Assembly (NCBI RefSeq): GCF_000069785.1
Contig: NC_010528.1
Location: 2,170,001-2,234,000 of the forward strand
DNA length: 64,000 bases
From: Cupriavidus taiwanensis LMG 19424
GTDB taxonomy: Bacteria > Pseudomonadota > Gammaproteobacteria > Burkholderiales > Burkholderiaceae
Reading direction: 5' to 3'
In this document: positions 10,265 to 21,293 of the stretch, one piece after another
Numbering within the stretch: position 1 is the stretch's first letter
Layout of the letters: each line of letters opens with the position of its first letter
The notes under the pieces: generated by a model
Told to the model about the DNA's origin: nothing
Database searches by the model: none
Seen by the model: only the letters and a program-made list of their open reading frames with translations
Program-made: the position numbers and the translations under genes

Positions 10265-10660
10265 TCAGTGCTGCGTTCCTGAATAGGTAATCAACAGGCT
10301 CAGGGGTCCGTAGACAGGCACCTCGGTGCGGTACGAGAAATCGACCGACTGGATGGTGCCGTTATCGTCTTCCCGGATCAGCAGGTCTTCGCCCTTGACC
10401 GCGGTAATGCGGTCGATGGCGGCCTGCTTCTCGAAGAATTCGACCACTTCACGCTTGTTGGCGGCGCGCTGCTTGGCATAGCCGGCGGCGCGCTTGACCG
10501 AAAAATATTCCACCAGGCTCGGGATCGCGCGCAGGGTCGGCAAGGCCACGCCGACCACGAACACCACGATCACCAGCAGCGTCCACACGGAAAACCCGCC
10601 AGCGCCGCCCCGGCGCCCTGCCGGATGGTTTCCTGCCCCCACCTTCCCAAATCGACCCAT
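10265..10660 (-). CDS. DUF4845 single-span membrane protein
   Basis: This 131-residue protein has a Gly/Arg-rich N terminus, one hydrophobic helix (about residues 23-45, [20 protein letters not shown]) and a roughly 80-residue soluble C-terminal part that should face the periplasm. It matches the DUF4845 family, which typically sits between lepB and rnc in betaproteobacteria, exactly as here. Its function is not established. The position suggests a role tied to signal peptidase or envelope biogenesis, but that is inference. It is 46 bp after lepB and directly abuts rnc. Confidence 0.85.
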   Translation of the reverse strand: MGRFGKVGAGNHPAGRRGGAGGFSVWTLLVIVVFVVGVALPTLRAIPSLVEYFSVKRAAGYAKQRAANKREVVEFFEKQAAIDRITAVKGEDLLIREDDNGTIQSVDFSYRTEVPVYGPLSLLITYSGTQH

Positions 10661-10706
10661 CGCGCCTGCCCTCGTTTTGTTGAGTGTTCTTGCGCCGCGG
10701 AGATGC

Positions 10707-11606
10707 TTATTTAAACGATCCCACGCGTCCGAAATTGCCCAGGTTCATCCAGATCACGAACGCCTTGCCGACAATATTCTGGTCAGGCACGAACCCCCAG
10801 TAACGGGAATCGAGGCTGTTGTCGCGGTTGTCGCCCATGACGAAATAGTGACCCGCAGGTACCTTGCAAGTCACACCCTGTTGATTGTAGGTGCAGTTGT
10901 CCCGGTACGGAAAATCCGGATCCGCACCCGCGATAAACGCCGGCCGGTCGGCGTCGTTCAGGATGCCATGCTCGACGCCGCCCGGGAGCTTTTCGCGGAA
11001 ATGACGCGAATAGGCCAGGCGCTCCTCGTCGAGGAAGTCCGGCAGCGCGGTGTACTCGGCCGGCTTGCCGTTGATGGTCAGGCGCTTGTTGGCGTACTGC
11101 ACCACATCGCCCGGCACGCCGATCACGCGCTTGATGTAGTCGAGCGACGGGTCTTTCGGGTACCGGAACACCATCACGTCGCCGCGCTGGGGCTCGCCCA
11201 TGTCCATGATCTTCTTGTTCACCACCGGCAGCCGGATGCCGTACTCGTACTTGTTGACGAGGATGAAATCGCCGATCAGCAGCGTCGGAATCATCGAGCC
11301 GGACGGGATCTTGAACGGCTCGACCACGAACGAGCGCAGCACGAACACCGCCAGAATGACCGGGAAGAAACTGGCCGAATACTCCAGCCACCACGGCTGG
11401 CGCAGCTTTTCCTCGGCCAGGCGCTTGCGCGTGGCTTCGGCGTCGGCCGCGCCGAAACTGCCTTGCAGACGGCCCTGCTGCGAATCGAACTCGGCCAGCG
11501 CGAGTCGCGCCGAAGAGCGGCGCTGCCGCTCGAACACGAGCTTGTCGGCCACCCACGCCACGCCCGTGATCACCACCAGCACAAAAAGGATCAGTGCAAA
11601 ATTCAT
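10707..11606 (-). CDS. lepB: Signal peptidase I
   Basis: LepB removes signal peptides from secreted proteins at the periplasmic face of the inner membrane. The 299-residue protein has an N-terminal membrane helix (NFALILFVLVVITGVAWVAD), a second hydrophobic segment before the active site, the catalytic serine in IPSGSMIPTLLIGD, the lysine in YIKRVIGVPGD, and the GDNRDNSLDSRYWGFV box near the C terminus. The ATG giving MNFALIL was chosen; the frame is open 81 bp upstream without conserved sequence. It follows lepA by 99 bp, the usual lepA-lepB pairing. Confidence 0.97.
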   Translation of the reverse strand: MNFALILFVLVVITGVAWVADKLVFERQRRSSARLALAEFDSQQGRLQGSFGAADAEATRKRLAEEKLRQPWWLEYSASFFPVILAVFVLRSFVVEPFKIPSGSMIPTLLIGDFILVNKYEYGIRLPVVNKKIMDMGEPQRGDVMVFRYPKDPSLDYIKRVIGVPGDVVQYANKRLTINGKPAEYTALPDFLDEERLAYSRHFREKLPGGVEHGILNDADRPAFIAGADPDFPYRDNCTYNQQGVTCKVPAGHYFVMGDNRDNSLDSRYWGFVPDQNIVGKAFVIWMNLGNFGRVGSFK

Positions 11607-11705
11607 GACGGCTTCTGGTTCTTGGAAATCCTGGTACAGCCTGTTCTGTCGCCACGCCGGCAAGGCTGCCGGGCGTGGCCCGGCCACTGCCCCGCCCGCG
11701 GCAAT

Positions 11706-13499
<1,794 letters not shown>

Positions 13500-13695
13500 C
13501 TAATGTTCAGGGAAGCGCCGGCTGAGAGCCCGGGCGGCAACAAGCAGTGGAGCGGCCCGGCGCCGCGCGCCGCAAGGCGTGCGCGGGCGTACCGCGGGTT
13601 CGGGGGTGCAATTTTTGCGCCAATCCGCAATTTTACCGGATTTTCAATGACTTCCGGGTCGTCATATGGTGGCGTGGCGCGGATGCCGGCGCGGC

Positions 13696-14001
13696 TCAGC
13701 GGGCGGTGCGCGTGGCGCCATGTGCGGCCAGCCATACCCTTGTTGCCGCTTCGTCGAGGAAATAGTGACAAAGGGGCGCAGCATTCGCCGACGAGTCCGC
13801 CCGCAAGTCCGCCGGCTTGCCGGGCATCAGCACCGGCACCAGTTCGCCAAAGCGCGCCTCCAGCGCGGCATCGGCGTCGACATCGACCTCATGCAGGGTA
13901 AAAGAAAAATCGCGCCGGAGCGGCTCCAGCGCGACTTTCATGTCTTCGCAAAGATGGCAGTACGCCCGGCCCAACAGCGTCAGCGCGGGCGTGGCAGCCA
14001 T
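13696..14001 (-). CDS. Glutaredoxin-like thioredoxin-fold protein
   Basis: A 101-residue protein with a CxxC redox motif near the N terminus (GRAYCHLCEDM), a following beta-alpha-beta pattern, EVDVDAD, and a cis-proline-like segment (VPVLM). It fits the small DUF836 glutaredoxin-like family. The substrate is unknown. It begins seven bases after the mucD stop, so it is in the rpoE-mucD transcript and probably translationally coupled to mucD. That placement hints at a link to envelope redox or stress responses, but the protein has no signal peptide and should be cytoplasmic. Confidence 0.85.
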   Translation of the reverse strand: MAATPALTLLGRAYCHLCEDMKVALEPLRRDFSFTLHEVDVDADAALEARFGELVPVLMPGKPADLRADSSANAAPLCHYFLDEAATRVWLAAHGATRTAR

Positions 14002-14007
14002 GGCGGA

Positions 14008-15495
14008 TCAGCGGGACGAGGCAGCGCCCGGTCGCAGCGTCAGCACCTGGGTGGCATCGCCGCGCCGCACGAACACCGCGGCGATCCGGCTCTTGTCCAG
14101 GCCACGCACCAGGTCGTTGAACTGGCGTGCATTGGTCACGTCGGTGTCGCCCAGCCGCAGGATGATATCGCCCGGACGGATGCCGGCGCGCAACGCCGGG
14201 CCATCGGCCACCTCGACCTCGACGCCGGACTTGAGCTTGAGCTCTTTCAGGCGCGCCTCGGGCAGGTCGCTGACCACCAGGCCCAGCGCATTGGGCTTGC
14301 CGGCCTGGGCCGCGCTGTCGTCCTTGGGCGCCGCGCCGCTGCGCGCGCGCGCCTTGCCCTCCGGCTCCAGTTCGGCAACGGTGATGCTGACCTCGCGGGT
14401 CGCGCCCTTGCGCCACAGTTGCAACGGCACGCGCGTGCCGGGCTTGGTCTCGCCGACCATGCGCGGCAGGTCCGAAGCGCGCTCGATATCGCGGCCGTTG
14501 AACTTCAGGATGATGTCGCCCGCCTCGATGCCCGCCTTCTCCGCGGGACCGCCCGGCTCGACGCTGCCCACCAGCGCGCCGCGCGCACGGCCCAGGCCCA
14601 GCGAATCGGCGACCTCCTTGGTGACGTCGCCGATCGCCACGGCAATGCGGCCGCGCGTCACGCGCCCGGAGGACTTGAGCTGCTCCGACACCCGCATCGC
14701 CTCGTCGATCGGGATTGCGAACGAAATCCCCATGTAGCCGCCGCTGCGGCTGTAGATCTGCGAGTTGATACCGATCACTTCGCCGCGCAGGTTGATCAGC
14801 GGCCCGCCGGAGTTGCCGGGGTTGACCGCCACGTCGGTCTGGATGAACGGCAGGTAGTCGCCGGTATCGCGGCCCTTGGCCGAGACGATGCCGGCGGTCA
14901 CACTGTTGTCCAGCCCGAACGGCGAGCCGATGGCCAGCACCCACTCACCGGCGCGGACCTTGTTGGAATCGCCCAGCGGCAGGCGCGGCAGGCCGGTGGC
15001 CTCGACCTTGAGCAGCGCGACGTCGGTGCGCTTGTCCGAGCCGATCAGCTTGGCCTTGAATTCGCGCTTGTCCGGCAGGGTCACGTAGATGGTTTCGGCG
15101 TCGGCCACCACGTGCGCGTTGGTCATCACATAACCATCCTGGCTGATGATGAAGCCCGAACCCACGCCGCGGCTCTGCTCTTCCTGCTGCGGCGGCTGCC
15201 CGCGGCGCGGCGGCGTGCCGGGCGCCGGCGCCCCCGGCATCGGCACGCCGAAGAAGCGGCGGAAGAATTCCGCCATCTCGTCGTCGCTGCCTGGCGCGCC
15301 GCGCTGTCGGACCAGCTCGGTGGTGCGAATGTTGACCACGGCCGGGCTGGCTTTCTCCACCAGGTCAGTGAAGTCGGGCAGGTTGTAATTGGAGGCAGCG
15401 GCCTGGGCGTGGCTGACTTCGGCAACGGTCGGGCCGAGCAGCATCATGGCAGCCATGACCACGGCCCGCGCCAGGGCTGGAGATCTGAACATCAT
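14008..15495 (-). CDS. mucD: Periplasmic serine protease, DegP/MucD family
   Basis: This is a trypsin-like HtrA protease and chaperone that degrades misfolded envelope proteins. The 495-residue product has a signal peptide (MMFRSPALARAV to about residue 31), the catalytic triad as TNAHVV (His), TDVALLKV (Asp) and GNSGGPL (Ser), and two C-terminal PDZ domains. A flexible Pro/Gly/Gln-rich loop lies before the protease core. The ATG-ATG start has a GGGAG site upstream; a longer frame of 42 residues before it is not signal-like. It is the end of the rpoE-rseA-rseB-mucD set and is expected to be under sigma-E control. Confidence 0.95.
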   Translation of the reverse strand: MMFRSPALARAVVMAAMMLLGPTVAEVSHAQAAASNYNLPDFTDLVEKASPAVVNIRTTELVRQRGAPGSDDEMAEFFRRFFGVPMPGAPAPGTPPRRGQPPQQEEQSRGVGSGFIISQDGYVMTNAHVVADAETIYVTLPDKREFKAKLIGSDKRTDVALLKVEATGLPRLPLGDSNKVRAGEWVLAIGSPFGLDNSVTAGIVSAKGRDTGDYLPFIQTDVAVNPGNSGGPLINLRGEVIGINSQIYSRSGGYMGISFAIPIDEAMRVSEQLKSSGRVTRGRIAVAIGDVTKEVADSLGLGRARGALVGSVEPGGPAEKAGIEAGDIILKFNGRDIERASDLPRMVGETKPGTRVPLQLWRKGATREVSITVAELEPEGKARARSGAAPKDDSAAQAGKPNALGLVVSDLPEARLKELKLKSGVEVEVADGPALRAGIRPGDIILRLGDTDVTNARQFNDLVRGLDKSRIAAVFVRRGDATQVLTLRPGAASSR

Positions 15496-15623
15496 CGACA
15501 ACTCCCGGGATTCAGCGAAAAGAAGAAAAACCGACTGGATGTGATCCCGTGGCGGGGACCCTTCGCAGGTTTCATGGAGCCGGCCCCGGACGAAACCCGG
15601 GCGCCAGCCGCACCTGCTCACGC

Positions 15624-16712
15624 TCAGTGTACCGTCTTGGGCGGACGGTACTCTACGGCCGTCGCAAACTGGCGCACGGTGCTCGCCGGCACCTCGCCCA
15701 CCACGGTGATCCAGAAATCGGCAACCCGGCGCACCACGACCTGGGTCGCGCCGAGCGCGGCCACGCCTTCGCGGCGCGCACGTTGCTCGGAAACCGGCTC
15801 AATGAAGACCGACAGGCCGGTGAGCCCGTCGCTGTAGACGATCTGCAGCACTTCGAACACCTGCCCGCGGGCATTGCCCGGAGGCGGCGCGCGCAACTCG
15901 CCGAGGGGGCGGCGGACCTCGCGGATCTTCTGGAATCCCTTGAGCGGCACCGCGATCGACCAGCCCTCGTCGGCGATGCTGGTGGGCTGGTAGGTCACCT
16001 CATAGTGATTCCAGCTGCTGGAATTCTTGATCGCGGCAAGGATACGCTGCTTCTCTGACGGCACGCCGATCTGCACCTGCGAGAACGACACCTGCTCCAG
16101 CACCTTGCCGCCGTCGCCGATGGTCTGCGCGCGCATCAGCAGGCCGGAATTCTTTTCCGCCCACAAGCGCACCGCGTAGCGCGCGGCATCGTGCGGCTCC
16201 AGCGCAAAGACCTCGCACTCCATGCCGGCCACGCGCTCGGCGGGCATCTTGCGCATGTCGTACAGGTCCAGCACATCGTTCTTGTTGGTGGCGAGCAGCG
16301 CCGGGAAGCGGTCCTTGGCGTCCTGCTTTTCCACCACCACCAGCTTGGCTTCGGGGATCAGGCTGTGCACGACGTCGTTCTGCCGCAGCACTTCGCGCGG
16401 CTTGCCGTCGAGGGTCTCGAGCCGTTCGTATTCGTTGTGGACGAGATCGCTGTAATGCTGGATACGCGAGGCGTGCATGACGCTGCCGCGCTGATAGATC
16501 AGCGTGCCGACATAGTTCTCGCGCTGTGCGGCTTTGTGGATCTTGTTGAGCCAGGCAGTTGCGTCGCGTCGGGTCAGCGTATTGTCCAAAGGCTGCGCGG
16601 TGGCCGCCGCAGCGCTCAGACACAAGGCCAGAAAAAAGGACCTACGCAGGGCCCTAATTCTCTGCGCGCCCGCTACATGGGCGGGCGAACCTCCTTTGTG
16701 CATGTCCGGCAT
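15624..16712 (-). CDS. rseB: Sigma-E regulatory protein RseB/MucB
   Basis: RseB is a periplasmic protein that binds the periplasmic part of RseA and shields it from proteolysis until lipid or lipopolysaccharide signals accumulate. The product (362 residues from the chosen start) has a signal peptide-like segment (RRSFFLALCLSAAAATAQ) and then the LolA-like N-terminal domain and the C-terminal RseA-binding domain. The ATG overlaps the rseA stop (TAATG), supporting coupling. An AAAGGAGG stretch just inside the gene could serve a slightly later start, but no good start codon follows it at the right distance. Confidence 0.92.
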   Translation of the reverse strand: MPDMHKGGSPAHVAGAQRIRALRRSFFLALCLSAAAATAQPLDNTLTRRDATAWLNKIHKAAQRENYVGTLIYQRGSVMHASRIQHYSDLVHNEYERLETLDGKPREVLRQNDVVHSLIPEAKLVVVEKQDAKDRFPALLATNKNDVLDLYDMRKMPAERVAGMECEVFALEPHDAARYAVRLWAEKNSGLLMRAQTIGDGGKVLEQVSFSQVQIGVPSEKQRILAAIKNSSSWNHYEVTYQPTSIADEGWSIAVPLKGFQKIREVRRPLGELRAPPPGNARGQVFEVLQIVYSDGLTGLSVFIEPVSEQRARREGVAALGATQVVVRRVADFWITVVGEVPASTVRQFATAVEYRPPKTVH

Positions 16713-17341
16713 TATTCCTGCGTATTTTCCTGAGTGAAGTTTGCACCGTTGGCAACCGTGCGCATGGTCGGCACGAAAGCATCCGTTGCCACTGAAGTGC
16801 GATGCGCACGCAGGTATTCGTCCAGGCGCGGGTCGCGGATCATCTGCGGGGCGTCCGCGGCGACCGTGACGATGCCGGCGGCCTGGCCGGAGGCCGGCTG
16901 TTCGGCACGGGCGACCACGGCATCCGGCGTTCCTACCGTGGCGGGACCGCGCATCTGCGGCACCACCACCCAGCTGACCGCGGCCACGGCGGCGGCGATG
17001 GCGGTGCCGGGCATCACGCGGCGCACCCACGACGGCCTGACCAGCAGGCGATGGCGGGCGCCAGCCTGCGCTACCGCCGGCACCAGCACGTGCGGCTCGG
17101 CTTCGAGGCGCGCGGAGAAACGCGAGAGGAAATCGGCGGTGGAACCCGCCTGCGTCAGGTCTTCGGAACGCAAGGCGTCGCCGATCAACTGGTATGTGGT
17201 CCAGTCGGAAAGGCCGGCTTCGCTCTTCGCGAGATCGAGCACGGCATCGACTTCGTGCGGCGCCAGTTCGCCATCCATCAATACGGAGATCTGCTCCGCT
17301 GCTTCCACTACATGAACCGACTGCTTATGAGCCTGACCCAT
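16712..17341 (-). CDS. rseA: Anti-sigma-E factor RseA/MucA
   Basis: RseA is an inner-membrane anti-sigma factor that holds RpoE inactive until regulated proteolysis releases it. The N-terminal cytoplasmic part (EQISVLMDGELAPHEVDAVLD, then YQLIGDALR) matches the RseA N-terminal sigma-binding domain. A hydrophobic helix follows around residues 120-140 (PGTAIAAAVAAVSWVVVP) and the rest is periplasmic. I chose the ATG giving MGQAHKQSV (209 residues). An alternative GTG directly overlapping the rpoE stop would add 40 residues of unconserved sequence. It is coupled to rseB downstream. Confidence 0.92.
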   Translation of the reverse strand: MGQAHKQSVHVVEAAEQISVLMDGELAPHEVDAVLDLAKSEAGLSDWTTYQLIGDALRSEDLTQAGSTADFLSRFSARLEAEPHVLVPAVAQAGARHRLLVRPSWVRRVMPGTAIAAAVAAVSWVVVPQMRGPATVGTPDAVVARAEQPASGQAAGIVTVAADAPQMIRDPRLDEYLRAHRTSVATDAFVPTMRTVANGANFTQENTQE

Positions 17342-17461
17342 TTCCCACCCCAAGACATTCCATTGAACACCGATAATCCCGTTACTGCTGTCGCTTATCG
17401 ATGCAGGAATAGGCTGCAACGCTGGCCGCACGACATTCTTCTCTACCACCTGGACCGCCAC

Positions 17462-18061
17462 TTACCACCGCTTGCCCTCTGCCGTTCCCAGCAGCGGGCG
17501 CAACCGCTCGGCAATCGCCTCGCGTGCGCGGAAGATGCGCGAGCGCACCGTGCCGATCGGGCACCCCATCGCTTCGGCGATTTCCTCGTAGCTGAGGCCC
17601 TCGATCTCGCGCAGCGTGATGGCGGTCCGCAATTCTTCCGGAAGTGCTTCCATCGCGCGGTTCACCGTCTCGGCAACTTGGCGCGTGTGAAGCATCGACT
17701 CCGGCGTATTGATATCCCTTAGTTGTTCACCGTCCGCAAAAGTTTCAGCCTCTTCCGCATCGATATCGCTGGACGCTTCCGGGCGGCGGCCCTGGGTAGC
17801 CAGGTAGTTCTTGGCGGTGTTGACGGCGATCCGGTACAGCCACGTGTAGAAGGCCGACTCCCCGCGGAACTGGGGCAAGGCGCGGTATGCCTTGATGAAG
17901 GCATCCTGCGCCACATCCTCGACTTCAGCGGGATCCCTGACCAGGCGCGAAATCAGGCGAATGATCTTCCGATGGTATTTGGTCACCAGAAGTTCAAAGG
18001 CCCGCTTGTCGCCCTGCTGGACGCGTTCAACTAGGAGCTGATCGGCTTCGCGTTCGCTCAC
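17462..18061 (-). CDS. rpoE: RNA polymerase sigma factor RpoE/AlgU
   Basis: An ECF sigma factor for the envelope-stress regulon. The 199 residues contain region 2 (FELLVTKYHRKI, DVAQDAFIKAYRAL with the YTWLYRIAVNTAKN helix that melts the -10) and region 4 (REIEGLSYEEIAEAMGCPIGTVRSRIFRARE, the helix-turn-helix for the -35). The start codon is GTG with AGGTGA upstream. It heads rpoE-rseA-rseB-mucD. A TTGTCG/GATACA-like pair about 17 bp apart lies upstream, but I could not see a clear GGAACTT-type autoregulatory sigma-E promoter. Confidence 0.96.
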   Translation of the reverse strand: MSEREADQLLVERVQQGDKRAFELLVTKYHRKIIRLISRLVRDPAEVEDVAQDAFIKAYRALPQFRGESAFYTWLYRIAVNTAKNYLATQGRRPEASSDIDAEEAETFADGEQLRDINTPESMLHTRQVAETVNRAMEALPEELRTAITLREIEGLSYEEIAEAMGCPIGTVRSRIFRAREAIAERLRPLLGTAEGKRW

Positions 18062-18117
18062 GTATGGCTCACCTGCAGTGTATCTCTTGGTTTGGTCGTC
18101 ACGACAAACGTTGTATT

Positions 18118-18714
18118 TTACCTACGATTCTCAGCCCGCCCGGTGAAGCAACGCGCATCCTGTGACCGCAAGCTAACAAAATCGTTCCCTGGGCTGGCAT
18201 CGGGTTGCACCCGCAGTGCAACTCGCGCGGACCGTTGCAGCCACCGCGCCAGTTCCGGACCAGCTGCCTGCCAGGGAAGAAGAATGGCGCCGGGCATCGC
18301 CGGATCACCGGGGGCCAGGCACACTACCGCTGCGTCTCCGAGCTGCCAGCACTGCCGCACGACGGCTTCGCGCCGCGCGCCGCCGGGCGCTTCCAGCCAG
18401 ATGCGCAGGGGGCCTTCGGCGTCGGCGTCCTGCACGGCCGTGCAGACCCAGCGCAGGCCGCGCCACCATGCCGGCCAGGCACGCAGGGCCGCTACGGCGG
18501 CCAGTGCCAGGCCGGCACCCGCTGCGAGGTGCCACCACAGCAAGCCCGCCTGGCTGCCGGCAATGGCATCGGCCAGCGTCCGCGCCAGCAGCGCGAGCGC
18601 CAGCAATTCGCCGGCACAAAACACGAACAGGGCCCACCCCAGCGGGTGGACCCTGCCATGGCGCAGCCCCTCAAGGGCCCGCCTCAACCACGGATCAGGC
18701 GCGGCGGAAAACAA
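18118..18714 (-). CDS. Small membrane protein of unknown function (YgfX-like topology)
   Basis: I do not recognise this 198-residue protein with certainty. It has two hydrophobic segments (about residues 26-46 and 58-80) in its N-terminal half and a soluble C-terminal half rich in tryptophan, ending in an ILLPWQAAG...[14 protein letters not shown] pattern. That layout resembles the YgfX/CptA membrane family, which is often found near sigma factor genes, but the match is by topology only. It overlaps the 3' end of fabF by 20 bp and lies 56 bp before rpoE, so it probably belongs to the transition between the fab and rpoE groups. Confidence 0.65.
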   Translation of the reverse strand: MFSAAPDPWLRRALEGLRHGRVHPLGWALFVFCAGELLALALLARTLADAIAGSQAGLLWWHLAAGAGLALAAVAALRAWPAWWRGLRWVCTAVQDADAEGPLRIWLEAPGGARREAVVRQCWQLGDAAVVCLAPGDPAMPGAILLPWQAAGPELARWLQRSARVALRVQPDASPGNDFVSLRSQDARCFTGRAENRR

Positions 18715-19927
18715 GCGTGCCGTTGGTGCCGCCGAAACCGAAGTTGTTCTTCACTGCCACGTCGATCTTCATCTCGCGCGCCGTGTTGGCCACGTAGTCC
18801 AGGTCGCACTCGGGGTCCTGGTTGTCGAGGTTGATCGTCGGCGGCGAGACCTGGTGGTGCAGCGCCAGCACGGTGAAGACCGACTCCAGGCCACCGGCGC
18901 CGCCCAGCAGGTGGCCGGTCATCGACTTGGTCGAGTTCACCACCATCTTGTAGGCCTGGTCGCCGAATGCTGCCTTGATCGCATCGGATTCGTTCTTGTC
19001 GCCCAGCGGCGTGGAGGTGCCGTGCGCGTTCAGGTAATGCACCTGGTCGGTGTTGATGCCGGCATCCTTGAGCGCATTGACCATGCAGCGGCGCGGGCCG
19101 TCCATGTTCGGCGCGGTCATGTGGTAGGCGTCGCCACTCATGCCGAAGCCGATCAGCTCGGCATAGATGCGCGCACCGCGGGCCTTGGCCGACTCATACT
19201 CTTCCAGCATCATCACGCCCGCGCCTTCGCCCAGCACGAAGCCGTCGCGGTCCTTGTCCCACGGACGCGAGGCCGCTGCCGGATCGTCGTTGCGCGTCGA
19301 CAGCGCGCGCGCGGCGGCGAAACCACCAATGCCCAGCGGCGACACGGTCGATTCCGCGCCGCCCGCCAGCATGGCGTCGGCATCGCCGGCCTGGATCAGG
19401 CGGGCGGCCAGGCCAATGCTGTGCAGGCCGGTGGTGCACGCCGTCACGGCCGCCAGGTTCGGGCCCTTGATGCCGTGGATGATCGACAGGTGGCCGGCGA
19501 TCATGTTGATGATCGAGCCGGGCACGAAGAACGGCGAAATCCGGCGCGGACCACGCTCGCTCAGCACGGCATGGGTATCCTCGATCATCGGCAGGCCGCC
19601 GATGCCCGAGCCGACCAGCACGCCGATGCGCTCGGCATTGGCCTCGGTCACTTCCAGGCCGCTATCCTTCAGCGCCTGCGTTCCGGCCGCGATGCCGTAA
19701 TGGATAAACGTATCCATATTGCGGGCTTCCTTGGCCGGGATGTAATCCTCGGCATTGAAACCCTTCACTTCGCCGGCGAAGTGCACGGACAGCGCGGAGT
19801 GATCGAATTTGGTGATGGTGGCGATGCCGGACTTGCCGGCTACCAGGTTGGCCCAGCCTTCGGCAACCGTGTTTCCGACCGGAGACACAAGGCCAAGCCC
19901 AGTGACGACGACGCGACGACGGCTCAC
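18695..19927 (-). CDS. fabF: 3-oxoacyl-[ACP] synthase II
   Basis: FabF elongates acyl-ACP with malonyl-ACP, including the temperature-sensitive C16:1 to C18:1 step. The 410-residue thiolase-fold enzyme has the nucleophilic cysteine in TACTTGLHS, and the two histidines in [11 protein letters not shown] and [12 protein letters not shown]. It starts with GTG. It follows acpP by 190 bp in the same direction, the usual acpP-fabF order. The acpP-fabF gap holds no gene. Confidence 0.98.
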   Translation of the reverse strand: MSRRRVVVTGLGLVSPVGNTVAEGWANLVAGKSGIATITKFDHSALSVHFAGEVKGFNAEDYIPAKEARNMDTFIHYGIAAGTQALKDSGLEVTEANAERIGVLVGSGIGGLPMIEDTHAVLSERGPRRISPFFVPGSIINMIAGHLSIIHGIKGPNLAAVTACTTGLHSIGLAARLIQAGDADAMLAGGAESTVSPLGIGGFAAARALSTRNDDPAAASRPWDKDRDGFVLGEGAGVMMLEEYESAKARGARIYAELIGFGMSGDAYHMTAPNMDGPRRCMVNALKDAGINTDQVHYLNAHGTSTPLGDKNESDAIKAAFGDQAYKMVVNSTKSMTGHLLGGAGGLESVFTVLALHHQVSPPTINLDNQDPECDLDYVANTAREMKIDVAVKNNFGFGGTNGTLVFRRA

Positions 19928-20117
19928 TATGTTTTCCTACGGGTGCGTGAAACGGGAACGGAACGCGGAGTTGCCCGCCGCCGGCGCTGAAGGCCGCACG
20001 GCGAAGCCCATTCCATTCTGCTTCTTCGAACAGACGAAAGCCACAGAAAACAGCAAGGCGCGGCCGCAACGGCCCGCCCACCTGCCTTCTGTGGCTCGGA
20101 ATGCAGAGACGACGGGC

Positions 20118-20357
20118 TTAGGCCTTGACGTGCGCGGTAGCGTAGTCGATAGCCTGTTGCACGGTCGTGATCTTTTCGGCTTCCTCATCGGGAATTTCCA
20201 TGCCGAATTCATCTTCCAACGCCATCACGAGTTCAACCGTGTCCAGCGAGTCCGCACCGAGATCGTTCACGAACGACGATTCGTTCTTGATGTCTGCCTC
20301 GGCCACGCCAAGCTGTTCTGCCACGATTTTCTTGACGCGTTGTTCGATATTGTCCAT
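20118..20357 (-). CDS. acpP: Acyl carrier protein
   Basis: The 79-residue acidic four-helix protein carries the growing acyl chain. The phosphopantetheine attachment site is the serine in [15 protein letters not shown] (Ser37). AcpS at 6377-6799 is its activating enzyme. The gene lies 170 bp downstream of fabG. A TAAAAT box about 35 bp upstream of the start on the minus strand could be the -10 of a separate acpP promoter, consistent with the high ACP demand, but the -35 is poor. Confidence 0.98.
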
Positions 20358-20527
20358 GTAACCCTCCAGGGAAGTTCGACAAAAAGTGGGCGCATTTTAG
20401 CAGGTTTGGGACAACAGAAATGCTGCCTGCCAAGCTTTGCAAGAATCGCGCCCGATTGGTTCGGAAAACTACGACTTCCGGCAGCTTCTCCCGGCTTCTT
20501 TGCCTAAAAAGCCACCGAAAAACACCA

Positions 20528-21277
20528 TTAATTCATGTACATCCCGCCGTTCACATGCAGGGTGGTGCCGGTGATGTAGGCAGCCTGCGGGCCAGCCAGG
20601 AAGGCCACCGCATTGGCAATATCCTCGGGCTGGCCCAGGCGGCCCAGCGGGATCTGTTTCTTGAGCGAAGCATGCTGCTCTTCGGACAGCGCCTTGGTCA
20701 TGTCGGTATCGATAAAGCCCGGCGCGACGCAGTTGACGGTCACGTTGCGGCTGCCAATCTCGGCAGCCAGCGAACGGGTCATGCCGGCCACGCCGGCCTT
20801 GGCCGCGGAGTAGTTCATCTGGCCGGGATTGCCGACCGAGCCCACCACCGAAGTGATATTGATGATGCGGCCCTGGCGCGCCTTCATCATCGGGCGCAGC
20901 ACCGCGCGCGACAGGCGGAACACAGAAGTCAGGTTGGTCTGGATCACGGCCAGCCAGTCCTCGTCCTTCATGCGCATCGCCAGCTGGTCCTGCGTGATGC
21001 CGGCATTGTTGACCAGCACGCCGATGCCGCCGTGGCTCTTGACGATCTCGTCGATGAGCGCCTCGCAGGCAGCGGCATCATTGACGTTGAGCATGGCGCC
21101 CTTGCCCTTCAGGCCTTCGGCGCCGAGGTAGTCGGTGATGCCGGCCGCGCCGGCTTCGCTGGTGGCGGTGCCGATCACGGTGGCGCCCTGCCGGGCCAGT
21201 TCCAGCGCAATGGCGCGGCCGATGCCACGCGAGGCGCCGGTGACCAGCGCAACCTGGTTGTCGAGAAGTTTGGTCAT
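20528..21277 (-). CDS. fabG: 3-oxoacyl-[ACP] reductase
   Basis: FabG is the NADPH-dependent reductase of the fatty acid elongation cycle. The 249-residue short-chain dehydrogenase has the TGASRGIGRAIA nucleotide-binding motif, NNAG, the catalytic serine in ITSVVGSVG, and YSAAKAG with the Tyr/Lys pair. It starts 16 bp after the fabD stop, so the two are co-transcribed. Confidence 0.98.
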   Translation of the reverse strand: MTKLLDNQVALVTGASRGIGRAIALELARQGATVIGTATSEAGAAGITDYLGAEGLKGKGAMLNVNDAAACEALIDEIVKSHGGIGVLVNNAGITQDQLAMRMKDEDWLAVIQTNLTSVFRLSRAVLRPMMKARQGRIINITSVVGSVGNPGQMNYSAAKAGVAGMTRSLAAEIGSRNVTVNCVAPGFIDTDMTKALSEEQHASLKKQIPLGRLGQPEDIANAVAFLAGPQAAYITGTTLHVNGGMYMN

Positions 21278-21293
21278 GCGGTTGTCCTGTTGC

